64,000 nucleotides of DNA from Epiperipatus broadwayi. Taxonomy: Eukaryota > Onychophora > Udeonychophora > Euonychophora > Peripatidae. Under the pieces are notes generated by a model. It was not told the DNA's origin. It ran no database searches and saw only the letters and a program-made list of their open reading frames with translations. The position numbers were made by a program, and so were the translations under genes. Each line of letters opens with the position of its first letter. Positions within the stretch are counted from its first letter, which is position 1. Shown here in pieces: positions 46,741 through 63,345 of this stretch. The stretch lies in assembly GCA_028023455.1 (NCBI GenBank), contig JAQFVV010013398.1, forward strand, positions 1-64,000, written 5' to 3'.

Positions 46741-47466
46741 GGCCACCTTATAGGATCACAGGGTGTCCGGCCACACCCAGATAAAATCTCAGCCATCAAA
46801 GGTTTCCCAGTACCTAGGTCCAAGAAGCAGATATGGTCCTTTTTGGGTATGTGTAACTTCTACAACCGTTTTCAGGAGCAGTTTGCTCAACATATGGAAC
46901 CACTAGTTAGATTACTGAGAAAAGATGTAGTGTGGGAGTGGGTCAAAAAAAAGAGCCAGGCATTTGAGAGGGTGAAGCAAGGGTTCATGAAACATGTAAT
47001 GCTGGCTTTTCCTGATTTTGAGAAACCCTTTGTGGTGCAGACTGACAGCAGTGGGTATGGGCTGGAAGCAATAGTCTCACAGATTCAAGAGGATGGTCAG
47101 GTGAAAGTGCTGTATTTCTTAAGTAGGCCGCTTAAGGGTCCAGAGTGTCATTACACTGTCACAGAAAAGGAAGCTTTAGCCATCATTTGGTCATTCCAAA
47201 AACTCTGCATGTTGTTGTTGGGATCAAAAATAATTGTGGTTATGGATCATAAGAGTTTAGAATTTATTAACCACAGTTATCTGACAAATAGTCAGTTGGT
47301 GTGGTGGAGCTTATACCTCCAAGAGTATAATTATGTGGTAAAGCATTGTAAGGGGTCAGATAACATTGTAGCTGATGCTCTTAGCTGTAACCCAGTGCTT
47401 TTGCCATCATGTCATCTTAAAACTGAAAATTTATATGTGGCAGGAATAAACTTAAGGGTTAATTAG
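46738..47466 (+). pseudogene. RT connection and RNase H domain of the Gypsy element
   Basis: Open for 242 codons. GHLIGSQGVRPHPDKI and SFLGMCNFYNRF are the RT thumb. The RNase H follows with all four expected acidic positions: QTDSSGYGLEA, TEKEALAIIWS, VMDHKSLEF and GSDNIVADALS. It would degrade the RNA template and is here the best-preserved module. The stop TAG at 47464 precedes a purine-rich segment; integrase resumes in another frame by about 47508. Confidence 0.92.
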
Positions 47467-47507
47467 GGGGTAGAGAATGATCTTAAGAGATTGGCCATCA
47501 GAGTAAG

Positions 47508-48545
47508 GATGCCCAGTTAAGTCAAATAATCACACAACTGAAAGGGAACACAAGAGAAAATTATGATGAGTCCAGATGTTGGATCAGCCGATACAAACTT
47601 GACCAAGCTGCTCTCCAATATGGAATGAAAAGGGGACAGGAAAGTTGGAGACCTGTCATACCCCAGCAAATGCGGAATGCAGTGGTGACTCATGTCCACC
47701 AAATATATGGACATTATGGGGTGTGGAAAACTAAAAAGTGGCTTAGACAGTGGTTTTATTGGCCAGGCATGCATAAGACTGTTGTGAGAATGATCAGCCA
47801 ATGTGAACTTTGTCAAAAAACCAAGCCTGTTAATAGGAATTATGCAGTTCCAATGAGCTCCATAATCCCAAAGAAGCCACGTGAGATAATTGCAATAGAT
47901 TATTATGGACCATTGCCGGCCTTTAATAGAAAAAAATATTTGTTGGTGGTGTATGATCTATTCAGTAAATTTGTGGCTGCATATCCCATGACTCAAGTAA
48001 ATACCTGAAACACCATATGTCTCCTTGAAAAGGAATATTTTATAGTGATAGGAAAACCTCAAAGCATCCTCTCAGATCATGGCACACCATTTATCTCTGG
48101 AGAATGGAAAGCATGGGTTCAGAAGTCAGGGCTCCAACACATACTGACATCAATTAGGAATCCGCAATCAAACACATGTGAGTGGGTGATGCGTGAGTTG
48201 GGTAGGTTGTTTAGGACGTACATCCTAACTAATCACCGAGGATGGGTTAAAAAGATTCCAGAAATACTGAACTACATACATTGGGCAGATAACGAGTCCA
48301 CAGGGTTCTCTCCTGTGTGGCTCCAGTTTGGCAAACATGCCCCTAAATTAATCAAGGACAAAATACCAGGGCCAAAGGAAATGCCAATAAATGTGGAGGA
48401 TGAACAAGAGCAGGCATATGGTACACTTTTGAAGAGGAGTCAGGAAAGAAACAAACATACACTAGGGAGGCCTCATCAGTTTAAATTTGGCGAGCTAGTC
48501 ATGGTGAACCCCACATGTGAGCGAACTGGGGAAATTTATCTGTAA
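47508..48545 (+). pseudogene. Integrase of the Gypsy element (one in-frame stop)
   Basis: The HHCC zinc-binding N-domain is intact: VHQIYGHYGVWKT (H..H) and FYWPGMHKT to CELCQK (C..C). In the catalytic core, IAIDYYGPL gives the first Asp, LSDHGTPF the second and CEWVMRELGRLFR the Glu; all three D,D,E residues are present. A TGA at 48006-48008, between the first and second Asp, is in frame with both halves, so it is a nonsense mutation and not a frameshift. The frame ends at 48543, and a following frame (48517-48714) continues the C-terminal region with GPLPIFKC, reminiscent of the GPY/F module. Integrase would insert the cDNA; given the flanks, its target is TA-rich DNA. Confidence 0.92.
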
Positions 48546-48733
48546 GAAATTTTGCAGTTTATATGAGGGACCTCTCCCTATTTTTAAGTGTCAAAGGGAT
48601 AATGTATTCTGGGTAAATACTGGGCAGGAGGTAAGGGGATCGTACAATGCTTGTTCCTCAAGCCTATGCCATTATGAATGGTTCACGATATTTAGGAGCC
48701 ATTCAAATCCATAGACCATATTTGAAGGCTTCT

Positions 48734-48743
48734 GGGAGGGGGG
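48734..48743 (+). other. Polypurine tract
   Basis: GGGAGGGGGG ends 3 bases before the TG of the 3' LTR, where plus-strand synthesis would be primed. Confidence 0.8.
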
Positions 48744-48746
48744 TAT

Positions 48747-50343
48747 TGCAACAGGGCACGTATAATCAAACCATGTTGCGATAATTAGACAAATACGTAT
48801 TTATATACTTAATGCATTATTATTAAATATATATATTACTTTACTAACAAAACTAATATTTACAAGTTGATGTACAATCAACGGTCATTTGCGTGGTCGT
48901 ATTGAATTGATTTAGTTATTTTAATTAAAAAGAACTCATAAAAGAGGTATGGGGGGGTTATACACTTGCTCTGATTTTTTTCTCTTTCTTTTGCCAAACC
49001 CAGCTATCCACATCACTATGTATATGTGTGAGTGCATATTTGAACCATTAAAAATGAAAAATTCACAAAATAAAAAGGAAACATTTTGTTTGATAAACTT
49101 TTTAAATATATACATATTAAGTCAACAAAAGAACTATAAATATCAAGATGGAAGACAGTGATTTTGAAGAACAATGGAAGTAATTATTATAAAAATCTTG
49201 GAATGTCTCATTTTAATTAAATATTAATTGGAAAGAAATAGGTGTAAAAAGCTTTTGTGGTGCATTCCAACAAAGGCATATAGAATGTGAATGGAAATAT
49301 AATTGAAAATGAATGAAAAGAAAGATAAATTTGATAATTAAAGAAAAAAAGAAAAAATTAAGGAGAGTATAAGTTTGAGAGTGGAAGAAAGTGGACGTTA
49401 GACTGATATACAGAAATAAGATTCCAGAAATCAGATTATATATTGATAAAATATGGTCAGGCTGGGATAGAAGCTGATATCGGAGAAGGGACATCCAGCC
49501 TGGAGAATTTCCTCAATAAGTAACAATGTTGAATCATCATAAGATGAAGAAAATAAATAGACTTCAGCCATGGAATCCGAACTTCAAAAAAGTTCATTCA
49601 CCGACAAAGGACCGGAGATTTTCTTTTCACCAGGTGAATTCGATCAATCCCCTGGGGAAACTCAGGTACTTTTTCTCTATTTCCATATATATGTCACTTT
49701 TAGTAAGCTTACTACACGAAATTGAGAAAACTGTTATTTGACAATTGTGAACTTAAAATTTCTTTTCTTTTGCACGGAGAGTCCAAAATTATTTCCTATG
49801 GGATTTATTAGTGTATAAATTAATCCATAATTAAATCTTTGGTGCAAAATACATATAATAGCATATTTGTGTGTGTGGGAGTTTTGGCAAAGAGAGAAAA
49901 GAGACACTAAATTCAACTTACATAAATAATATATGTTTTTTTTATAGATACATAAATATCATTGCTAATAAATGTGTATAAAATGAATGGTTTTGTTTTT
50001 GTGTTATAAGTTGTTTTTTTTTTAAATAGAAAGAAAAAGTGAAGGGTTAGATCTACTGCCGGCAAATTTTACCACCAGCCCTGAGCAGAGCTAGTCCAGG
50101 GGCATTTCCATATTGGTATTCCAGCTATCCCAGCATAATTCTTATAGAAATATAGGATTGGTGCTTGAGTTCATAAAGTGATGCTCATAAATATGCTGGG
50201 CGATAAAATGGAATAATTTAAGAATAAATATTTTTTTAAAACAATTATGCATATATGTGTATCGTTATATATACATACACACAATCTTTCAAGATTATAT
50301 ATATGTGCATAAAATATATATGGAAAACGGTAAATCTCGTTAT
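48747..50343 (+). repeat. 3' LTR of the Gypsy element (1597 bp)
   Basis: Collinear with 42316-43983. It ends CTCGTTATAA and is followed by (TA)n. It lacks the 27-bp and about 50-bp segments noted in the 5' LTR. At the second indel the junction GAAGC/TGATATC retains a short GC(T) microhomology, so a deletion in this copy is a simple explanation. Confidence 0.93.
49570..49665 (+). CDS. Small LTR-encoded reading frame ending at a splice donor (3' LTR)
   Basis: Same 32-codon frame as 43217-43312: same start, length and CAG|GTACTT donor. Eight or so codons differ from the 5' copy, at least four silently (TCG/TCA twice, ACT/ACC, CCC/CCT, ACA/ACT) and about three with changes (D/G, F/S, R/G). Confidence 0.4.
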
Positions 50344-52500
50344 AATATATATATATATAAGTGGTACATGAACAGATTTATTTTCTTAAAGTGGGACAAA
50401 CTATTTTACACGCATCTTTCATGTACATTGCCAGTACTTATGTGTCATTTCTCTTCTCCTTATTTTCTCACTTACATACATCTTCGATAGACTTATGCAG
50501 TTTTAATATCATTATAATAATCTGCATATATCTACATACACTAGTGTACATCCCCTATATGTATAATTAATTTAATGTATATTCAAATGTATGCTTTGCA
50601 TATGTTAATTTTCTAAAATGTTTACAATTCGGGTGTTATTCATTTCCTATCTGATTATAATTACAACAAATATATGACCTTTATTTGCACAATTTAAAAT
50701 ATAGCTATATATGCACAAACACAGTGCTAGATTTAATCAAACAGTATGGTATATATGTATAAAGATTTCTTACTCTAACATAAATTTGAATACCATAGAC
50801 AAAGGAGAAAAAAAGGGATGACTTTTATAAATTAATATTGTGATTGGAAGAGAGAACATTGGCCATTTTTCGGAGTTTAGTATGTTGAGAAAATGTCAGC
50901 CAATTTATATATAAGAAAGAGAAACTAAAAGGGAATAAAAAGGGAAGAAATTTTGTGATCATTTCTTTAAAATTTTTGTAATGAAATTTAGAATAATGAT
51001 TTAATTAAAATACCATATAAACAGCACCAGAAAGGAAAACATGATTTGATAATAAAATATTATTCAGAGACAAAAAATTTATTATTTGACTAACAGCATC
51101 TCTGGATATATGACCTATGTACAAAAACTTCTGGCATCGTTTAAGATGAAATAGTTTTTCATCGTTATTGTATAGGGTCACTGTTAATGAATAAAACTGT
51201 TTTTAGTTAATAATATAAATTTGTCTATTTGACCTAATAATATTTAAGATATAAATATAAACCAGGTGTTAGCTTCTAGGCAAATTGGAATCAGTATATT
51301 GTAACCGAGATGACAATGATTGAGCCCTATCATAAGTTAGAATAATCTAGCCCTGAAAGTATAAATGAATTAATGAGATATAACTACAGATCGTTTATTA
51401 AACAAAACTGAATAAAAATCGTAAAAAAGGGAAACATAAATAAATTATTATATGTTTCTACCTTAATATTTGCTCACTTGTGGGTGTGCATATTTTATTC
51501 ATAATTGTAATAAAATTTAACTAAGAATTTTCTTTTAGTTTATATTTTCAAAGAAAGGTCCTTATGTTTATTTATATATACGTAATTAAAGAAAAGAAAA
51601 TTAAGTTTTTTTTTATTTAGGCACAATTAATTAAAATCTATAAGGTATAATTATTAAGGAATTTGTATATAGTTTTTATATAAAAAAATTTGAAAAGAAA
51701 AATGTTTTATCTTATCAAAGTTAGGGATTCTAAAAGTAAATATATATATTTCTTGTATTGGTTAGATTTTCTTTTGGTTTTCTATAATATTATTGGCATG
51801 AATTAATTAAAATATTCATTCTGGTGATAAAATTATAAAACTTATATAAAGAAAAATAAGGCCAACTAGAATGATTTAACATTTTCTTTTCATGGGGGAC
51901 TATGAATAGGGTTTGAAAACAAAATCCAAGGTTGAATTATTATTTTTTCCAGAAAAAAAATGCAAACCATGATAGAAGGAGGAGCAATTTAAAATGCTGT
52001 TATTTTAAACACATGCACTTCTTAAAAGTAGTTTTAGGGGGAAAGAAGTTGAAGTAAGGCTTCAAAATAAAAGACTTGATTGATTGCGTCAGAAATATAT
52101 GGCCACAATTTATTATAAAGACAGTGCAAAAATTAATCTCAGGGAATGAACATTGTTATATCATGTTTTAACAATTATTATACCACTAGAATGCTGATGG
52201 ATAATTTTACCAAAGCAAAACAAATGGAGAATTAAAGACTTTTCCCAAGTAAACTGACCTTGCTTAATACCATCATCACCTGAACCTGTTCCTGATTGCC
52301 AATTGCCAGTATCTTCATGTTAAAAAGATAATATGAAGATGTTCAAACAAAATTCATACATCAACATAACCTTATCATTATAGTCTTGTACATAAAGGAG
52401 ATTGGACATGAGATTTTTGTCAATTTGAAAGAAAAGGAAAAAGAAAACAATCATAATATGTCAAAACTATTTTTAGAACTAAATTGTATCCAGCTGTTAT
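50344..52500. other. AT-rich stretch downstream of the Gypsy element
   Basis: The (TA)n tract at 50344-50359 borders the element. The overlapping frames at 50257-50570 are composed of TA- and AC-rich sequence. Nothing else is recognised. Confidence 0.45.
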
Positions 52501-52529
52501 TTATTTGTGTAAATTTAATGTTTATAAAG

Positions 52530-52650
52530 GGAAATACAAACCATACACTCCAGGAAATAAAGTCTGGCTGATGATGTAAAAGAGAGGGTCACATCGAACT
52601 ACTGTCAGACCTAAGATCTTTGGGTAGGATGCTCAAGACAATGCTATGAA
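52530..52650 (+). pseudogene. Possible integrase C-terminal remnant
   Basis: The frame reads YKPYTPGNKVWLM, a stop, then RGSHRTTVRPKIFG. PG.KVWL followed by a basic ..R.K..GP-like stretch is the layout of the GPY/F module of Gypsy integrases. Upstream core residues are not readable. This is a weak match and may be coincidence. Confidence 0.35.
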
Positions 52651-57040
<4,390 letters not shown>

Positions 57041-57041
57041 T

Positions 57042-57092
<51 letters not shown>
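57042..57092. repeat. (CA)n(TA)n compound microsatellite
   Basis: About 8 CA units followed by about 17 TA units. TGTAATGG starts directly at its end (57094). Confidence 0.95.
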
Positions 57093-57093
<1 letters not shown>

Positions 57094-57096
<3 letters not shown>

Positions 57097-60000
57097 AATG
57101 GAAATTAATAAAATCATCAATTATTGGTAATGATTTGTAACGGTAATAAATTAAAAGCAATTATTATTAAAGATTTAAAATATTTAGATATTGGGGAAGT
57201 CATTTGAACAATAAAACATACTGGCCATTGTCATCAAATAAAATAATATTAACTATAGCAACTGATTAAAATTACCCACTTTGAGATCCCTGGAGTGCCT
57301 TCTGCTTATCCAATATTAGGTTCTTTTAACCAAGAAACCTTCTCATTCCTCTTTCCATGTATATACGACCATTCATGGTCACACGCCCACATTGTTACGA
57401 GGTATAGCAAACTTATCGTACATATAGTTAATATCGTTAAGTTGGAAAGGAGATTAAATCACTCTTTATTCAAGTTTAGCTTAAATACATAAGTGTTTCA
57501 TTCCACAATCCACCACTAGATTGGTTTTATATCTAGATAAATATCTGTTTAGAGTGTACTGAGTTCAAACTTATTCGGCATAGTTTTAATACACATGACT
57601 TGGATGACAAATAAACAAAAAAATGACATTCTTATATCTTACTCATCGTTAATAAAATCATAAGATCCCCAATATTACCAAAATTATATATAGATCAAAG
57701 ACTCTTTATAGATATTACTAGCTCATTTATGTATATTGATGAACAGATAAGTATGCTAACCTTATTAATGGCTTCTAAACAAGCATCAGAAGACCATTAT
57801 TGATATTGATGGCCATTGTAAATAGATTATTTATCACGATATAAAGGTATAATAATGATGATAATAATAATATCATAATAATAATGATAACAATAGTGAT
57901 GATGATACCTAATAGCCATAGCTTATTAATAAACTCACAACAATAAATTTATCTTTATAAACCTATAAGCACTTTTTAAATCATCCTTTGTCAAACCGCA
58001 TTTAAATATTGGTATATTCATTAGCACATATATAAGAGGTTATGTTATTTACTTAGTAAATACTTTAATAGTTAAAACCAGGATTTAATAATACTAGTGA
58101 TGATGACTGATCATCACGAATCTCTATGCACATGATTCAACTTTCTATAAATTCTTATTTACTAATTATATTAATCCTATGTTAAACATTAGATTTAATG
58201 ATTATAATTTAGTTAATGATGATGGTGATCATAACTCATGTACAGTACTATGTTCAAACGGTGTTTTAACCAAGCTATGAGTATCCATCTTTGATGAGGA
58301 TGATCAAAACTCACGGACATAACATAATTTTAGCTCTTTATTATTAACCCTCAATTATTTAAATTTGGTTATTATCAAGCATAATCCCTAAATACTTAAA
58401 TGTAAATCAACATTCTAATTTACTTAACATTTTTGGCACAGATGCGCTTAATATTTACCAAGTGACTTCTCAATATTTCGAATGATGATTCTTAATATCT
58501 GTGAGCGATGATAATGATGATCATTTAAAACAACAGAATCAAGACAAGAAAATACAACAACATTTTTAATAAGAACTCGTAAACCAATTAAGATATATAA
58601 TTATATTTATTAATATTATTCTTCTTTCCTTCTTTAAAATCAAATTTACTAATTAGATAAATGGCTTATTATGACATTAATTAAATACAGAAACTATATA
58701 CAAAAATTTATATATAAGTTAGTCACTTTTGGATATTTTAAAATAAGCTGGCTTAAAATGACTTTAAAATACATTTCATGGAATGCTTACTTAAGACTTT
58801 CCTAACCTATTGATATCATAAAAATAAATTTCATATGTAACCTGTGTTTTATTTCACTTCCATTCATATGTAAGCCTTGCTTTTATAATTTACCATATTT
58901 AAACTAATTATGTATAACCTATTCTTTTGGACGTGTTTGTATAAGCAGTTACACATGCACACATTCGGTAATGTTAACATATATATGTCTAAAATGTATA
59001 CCCCTATATTAGAGATTAATACATGAAATTATATTATAAAAAAATTATTCTTGCAACCTTTTAGCAAAAGAAAATAAAACACATTATATAGAATTTTATT
59101 ATGCAACAAGATAAAAAAAAACATTATAAATGCATATATTTATAGGTTGCTCATTATCATAACAACTGAAGAACAATTAAAAAAAAACATTTCAATATTA
59201 CAATATATAGTATATAAAAAATAATAAAAAAAATAATGAAAATTTAAGTTTAAAGATTTAAACTGTGTTTGTGGTATGTTATGTGATATTGAGAATAACT
59301 ATCGATAAACAAGCCTTTAATGTTTCGTGATCAAAAGAAAAAATAATGCTTTGACCAATAAATTAAGGTTTAGCTTTTAATAAAGAAGTAATAAAAGTAT
59401 ATTTTAAGGGAAGTTCATAGTTACCCGGATTACTTTCACTTCTTATAAATGTCCCAAGTTTGAATTTTCAGACTGCTTGTCTTTGCTCCATTAAAAAAAG
59501 TTCTTGCAGATACTTTTAAAATAAACATGAATTAATTGACTTGCTTACATTTCTTCAATTTTATAAATTATTTATTGTTGATGCTTTTGGATAACGCTGA
59601 ATTTGTTGGCTCGGCTTTCTTCTAATTTTCTCAAAAGAAGTTAGTTACAAATACTTTTAGATAAGTATGAACTGCAGGGATTTATCTGTCTCTTCCATTT
59701 CAAAAAAAAAATCATTGTAGACACTTTAGATGGACTGAGGAAAACTTTAACCAAAAAATTTGGTTCATAGCTTCAAACCTGGTTGGTATATATGGATTGG
59801 CTTTATTCATCTTTCCTTCTTCTTGGCTCTTGTCCAGAGATGATTATTAGATGATGTTTGGCTGGTTTTAAATTTGTCCATTTTGTTTGGTTACTATGGA
59901 CTCATATATGGAGTCCACATAGTAGATCAGTGATTTAACCCCATTCTGTATTAATCAGGAAGCAGAAACAATGATTTTTAGCAATGCAAATTCATTGTCT

Positions 60001-61016
60001 TATGCACAGCAAAATATATTAATATCATTTTTATATAATTGTTAATAACTTCTTCCAATAAATTCAATTTTGTTCCATTTTTCTTCCCTTCCATCTTAAT
60101 ATCGCTGGGAATTACTTATATCGATGCACCTCTTCGTCTATACTGACTTTTGAAACAAGTGTCATTTTTTCCTCCTCAAACTTTAAAGAGTTAAAAAAAA
60201 TCGTTCTCACTCTCTTTTAAAAATGTAGAGCTTACATCTCTGTTTTTTTAATAATGAATAACTGAGTACGGTCTGTTCACTACATTTCTGTTTTTAATAA
60301 TAATGAAAAATGAGCCTCTGGTACATCTCTGTTTAATAACAAAAAAAACTGACTCGTCTCTATCTCTCGGGTTTTTATTATCCAGGGAAAACTGACTGTC
60401 TCTAAATAGTTTCATCCATTTTTATTGCAAATTTTAATCAAAGAAAAGAACCACCCTGTAACTTTTATCTGAAAAAAGATCAAAAAAAATTCGGAGTTTG
60501 AGCGTTTTCTATTGTGATCTTTTTACAAGAAAATTATTAATCACCTTTTATTACATCAAAGCACATCCTCTCCAAATAATCTTAGTACAGATAAACAACA
60601 ATATAAGTCGCAACTCCATGGTCATTATAGGTGTAAAAGGATTTTTGTGTTTTATGTTTATCATTCTTTCACACCTCTTTTGCACATGTACATTTTTTTA
60701 TCTCCTAATCTACTAATTATACAATTGTTTCTTTTTTACACCTTCCTTTCTTAACGTTTTATTTTACAGAAATAAAACTAAATAACTGAATATATTAATT
60801 TTATTAATAAGAAAAATAATATATTGAAAATATCATTTCCCATAACATTATATTCATTCATTCTACTTCATTGGAATGTTATTAACTATAAATTATACAT
60901 ATAAATATAACGTACACATATCCAATATAGTATAAAAGTAGAATTCTTTTTATTGTAATTAAATAATATATCTATGTGTTTGAAATGAGTCATATACATT
61001 CAATATATATATATAT
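57094..61016. other. Non-coding block of degenerate tandem repeats, LTR-like left edge
   Basis: The left edge, (AT)nTGTAATGG, is the same as the left edge of the LTR-like insertion at 8553. Inside, GATGATGA.-GATCA..AC-type motifs recur at about 57897, 58100, 58217, 58294 and 58510. At 59490-59760 about four diverged copies of an 85-bp unit (TTGCAGATACTTTT..ATAA.CATGAA) occur. At 60230-60400 three copies of a 55-60-bp unit (ACATCTCTGTTTTT..AATAA) occur. No far terminus was found and no frames look coding, so whether this is one element is open. Confidence 0.35.
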
Positions 61017-61564
61017 TGAGGTATTCCCTCGTGCCTTACCCTCATGTATCATTTCTATCTATTTTTGCATTTAGTATAGATGAGTAATGTGGCAAGTGAT
61101 CCGTTTTTTTTGATTGGTCAGTCAAGATAAGCTCCTCGATCTCTCCCTTTCATCTACAGAGGAATGCATTGTGACTCCATATGTTTCATGATAGTATAAG
61201 GCGCCTTCATACTGATGGTAGTAAATTTCTGAGTATTATTTCTTAGGGCTCTACTCACATCGAGTAGAGCTATATAAAATCCCGATCTCCTACTTTGAAG
61301 TTCTAGTGTCATTTTTCTTCACACTTTTCTTCACTCTGGTCTAATTTGTTATTATTTATGGAGTTTGATCATGCTTTATTCGTATCCTTTCATTATTATT
61401 TCAGAATGTATAGCATTAGTTGGGGTTTTAGTGGTGTAAGTATTGATATGGCTGTATACATATTAATGACCTAACTGGTGTGAATCCAGTTAATTTATTC
61501 ATCACCTACTAATTGATAAAGTTGACTACATGCTTAATTAGTTTGTATTCACCCATTATTCTCA
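61017..61564 (-). repeat. 3' LTR of a minus-strand Gypsy element (548 bp)
   Basis: On the minus strand it starts TGAGAATAATGGG after a G-rich tract (CTCGGGGG, polypurine tract at about 61565-61575) and ends AATACCTCA, with TGAG..CTCA termini. Beyond it lies (AT)n (61003-61016). The pol remnant at 61720-63345 is on the same strand, immediately upstream. A TATA-like TATATAAAA near 61270 is on the opposite strand and may be irrelevant. Confidence 0.65.
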
Positions 61565-61719
61565 CCCCCGAGGTAGGCCTAAACAATTAAGCTGAGCTCC
61601 GCAAGTGGTATATTTGTAAGGTTTAATGAGGATTCCTATTGGATGTGAGCACACGCTTGATTTGGAGACTTCTCACTTCATTTTTTCTTTTTCAGTGATA
61701 GTAAAAGTTATCATGACCT

Positions 61720-63345
61720 GTTGTTATGGCTTTCAGGACTCTCCTTCAAGACATCCATGATTTAGAAAGTGCCCTTTAATACCTGATGGTACATCTAGTT
61801 TAGCTTGTAGTTATTGCATAACCTGACATGTATTTTGAATGAGATTAACTATGCAAACAATAGGTATTTTTAGTGAATGAGACAAAGGGCCATAGGTAGT
61901 ATAATCACCAGATCTTGTTTGGACTTACTGGAACCAAAGGATATCATTGAGTTTTAACATAGTTTTGGTTTACCGGGCTTTGCCTCTTAGGACAGCAAAC
62001 AATCTTGAAGCACTTCAAGATGTTTTGAGGCACATTTTTAAGCCAGTTAAAACCAAGTTTTAATTGTATGTTCTGTCTTTATGGGTTTCATAATGTCAAT
62101 ATAGAACATATCTGCTTTATGAGTGGTGTTTGATTTAGGTATTACTACCCTCCATTCTTATCTAAATTCAAGTTTGTAAATTAGACCTCTTTTTCTAGGT
62201 TATATTACATGTAGGATCTTTGGCACATTGAGAACTCTCATTTCGTATTAAGATTTCATGATTGGGTTAAAATATGGGGTCCTTAAATTGAATTTTTGGA
62301 TAACATCTCTAATGTGTCTCTTCGGCGCACTACTATCATCTATTCATTGATTCTGGCGGAGTTGTTTGTTTGGGAAATGGTTTGTTGTGGAACTACATGA
62401 GATTTCGATCTAGGAGCACATCACTGTTACACCATTCTTGAACTCCTTGAAATATTCGACAGTGTAATTTGAATTCCTGCAACATAGGCAATGCCCCATC
62501 CTCACTAGGAAACCGTTGGGTCAGAGAGAGGTTGTTCCAGGAATTTGAGGCTTTGGTGTTCCAGTGAGCAGCATCACCTCCATCTATAAAGCGATCTGTT
62601 GGGAAACTTTTTGGAAGGTCCCACACTATCGCTTAGTTGTTTCTGTCAGGAACCATATATTTATTTCAGGACCTTTTAGGGAGCCATAGAGGATCCCAGA
62701 CTGTCTTATGTTCCTGGATCTTGGGACATTGTGTATCTCCCAATGAAACTCATTACTATGTTCTGGACAAATGGTTTATTAAAATCAGGGAAGGCTAACA
62801 TGGTTTGCTCAAGAACTCCTGTTGCCAATGTATTTAAATACCTTACCTTGCTCCTCAGTACCATTTTCATTTTACATTTTTCCAATGAGATTTAATCAAA
62901 TGTTTTTATGTGGCACCGCAAACTTTTGATAGAGTTATGGTATGAAGTAACACATCCTTGAAAAGTTCCACCTGATTTGCTTTTCTGCTCATGGGTTTTG
63001 TGAAGTTCTGTATGGCACTTGTCTTATCAGAATGAGGTCTTACCCGCATGTGCATCCAATTATATGACCCAAAGAAAAACCATCTTTATTACATGCCAAG
63101 TGCTTTTTCTTGAAGTTGATGATTAATTCTCTCTTGTAGCACTTTTAAAATAAACTTACATGACTCAATAGTGAGATGTGTTGTCTCACGTCATCCATGT
63201 AAATGGTAATGATCTGTTTACTCGAGATATGTTTTATCCGTCATCTTATTAGGACCAGGACCACCATTGATAAATCCAAAGGCGTCTATTGAAGGTGATA
63301 TGTATAAACTCGGCAGTGTCAGAAGACACCTTCTGAATGGAGTAT
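61720..63345 (-). pseudogene. Decayed Ty3/Gypsy pol (RT to integrase), minus strand
   Basis: Reading down from 63345 in shifting frames: AFGFINGGPGPNKMTDKTYL (the PFGL..A..F region of RT), then ITIYMDDV (catalytic DD). SLGHIIGCT is the thumb, followed by LPDF-like sequence (RNase H start) and ILYGSLKGPE. EWRVVIPKSNTTHKADM and TIKTWF (integrase N-domain) lead to VLQDCLLSQEAKPGKPKLC (CxxC changed to CLLS) and a core remnant around PLSHSLKKIPIVCIVNLISK. The same block order and wording as the element at 42316-50343 shows a related family, but this copy has stops throughout. RT upstream of PFGL is missing beyond 63345, so it is truncated there. Confidence 0.78.

Larger units (their letters stand above)
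42316..50343 (+). mobile_element. Full-length, inactivated Ty3/Gypsy LTR retrotransposon
   Basis: Two direct LTRs (42316-43983 and 48747-50343) bracket a 4.76-kb internal region with Gag, protease, RT, RNase H and integrase in Ty3/Gypsy order. A primer-binding-like TGGCAACCC follows the 5' LTR and a polypurine tract precedes the 3' LTR. Both outer flanks are (TA)n, so the target duplication is within a microsatellite and cannot be measured. The LTRs differ at roughly 3% in a 300-bp stretch that I compared by eye, plus two indels, so the insertion is moderately old. The pol frame has at least two frameshifts and two stops. Confidence 0.95.

Noticed and set aside
47517-47816. 99-codon minus-strand frame opposite integrase
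   Set aside because: Antisense shadow of the integrase N-terminal region.
61255-61290. TATA-like TATATAAAA with downstream initiator-like sequence as a host promoter
   Set aside because: It lies within the LTR of the minus-strand Gypsy element and on the opposite strand; no gene follows on the plus strand.
62393-62626. Independent 77-codon gene on the minus strand
   Set aside because: It falls between RT/RNase H and integrase blocks of the same decayed Gypsy pol on that strand, so it is part of that remnant.
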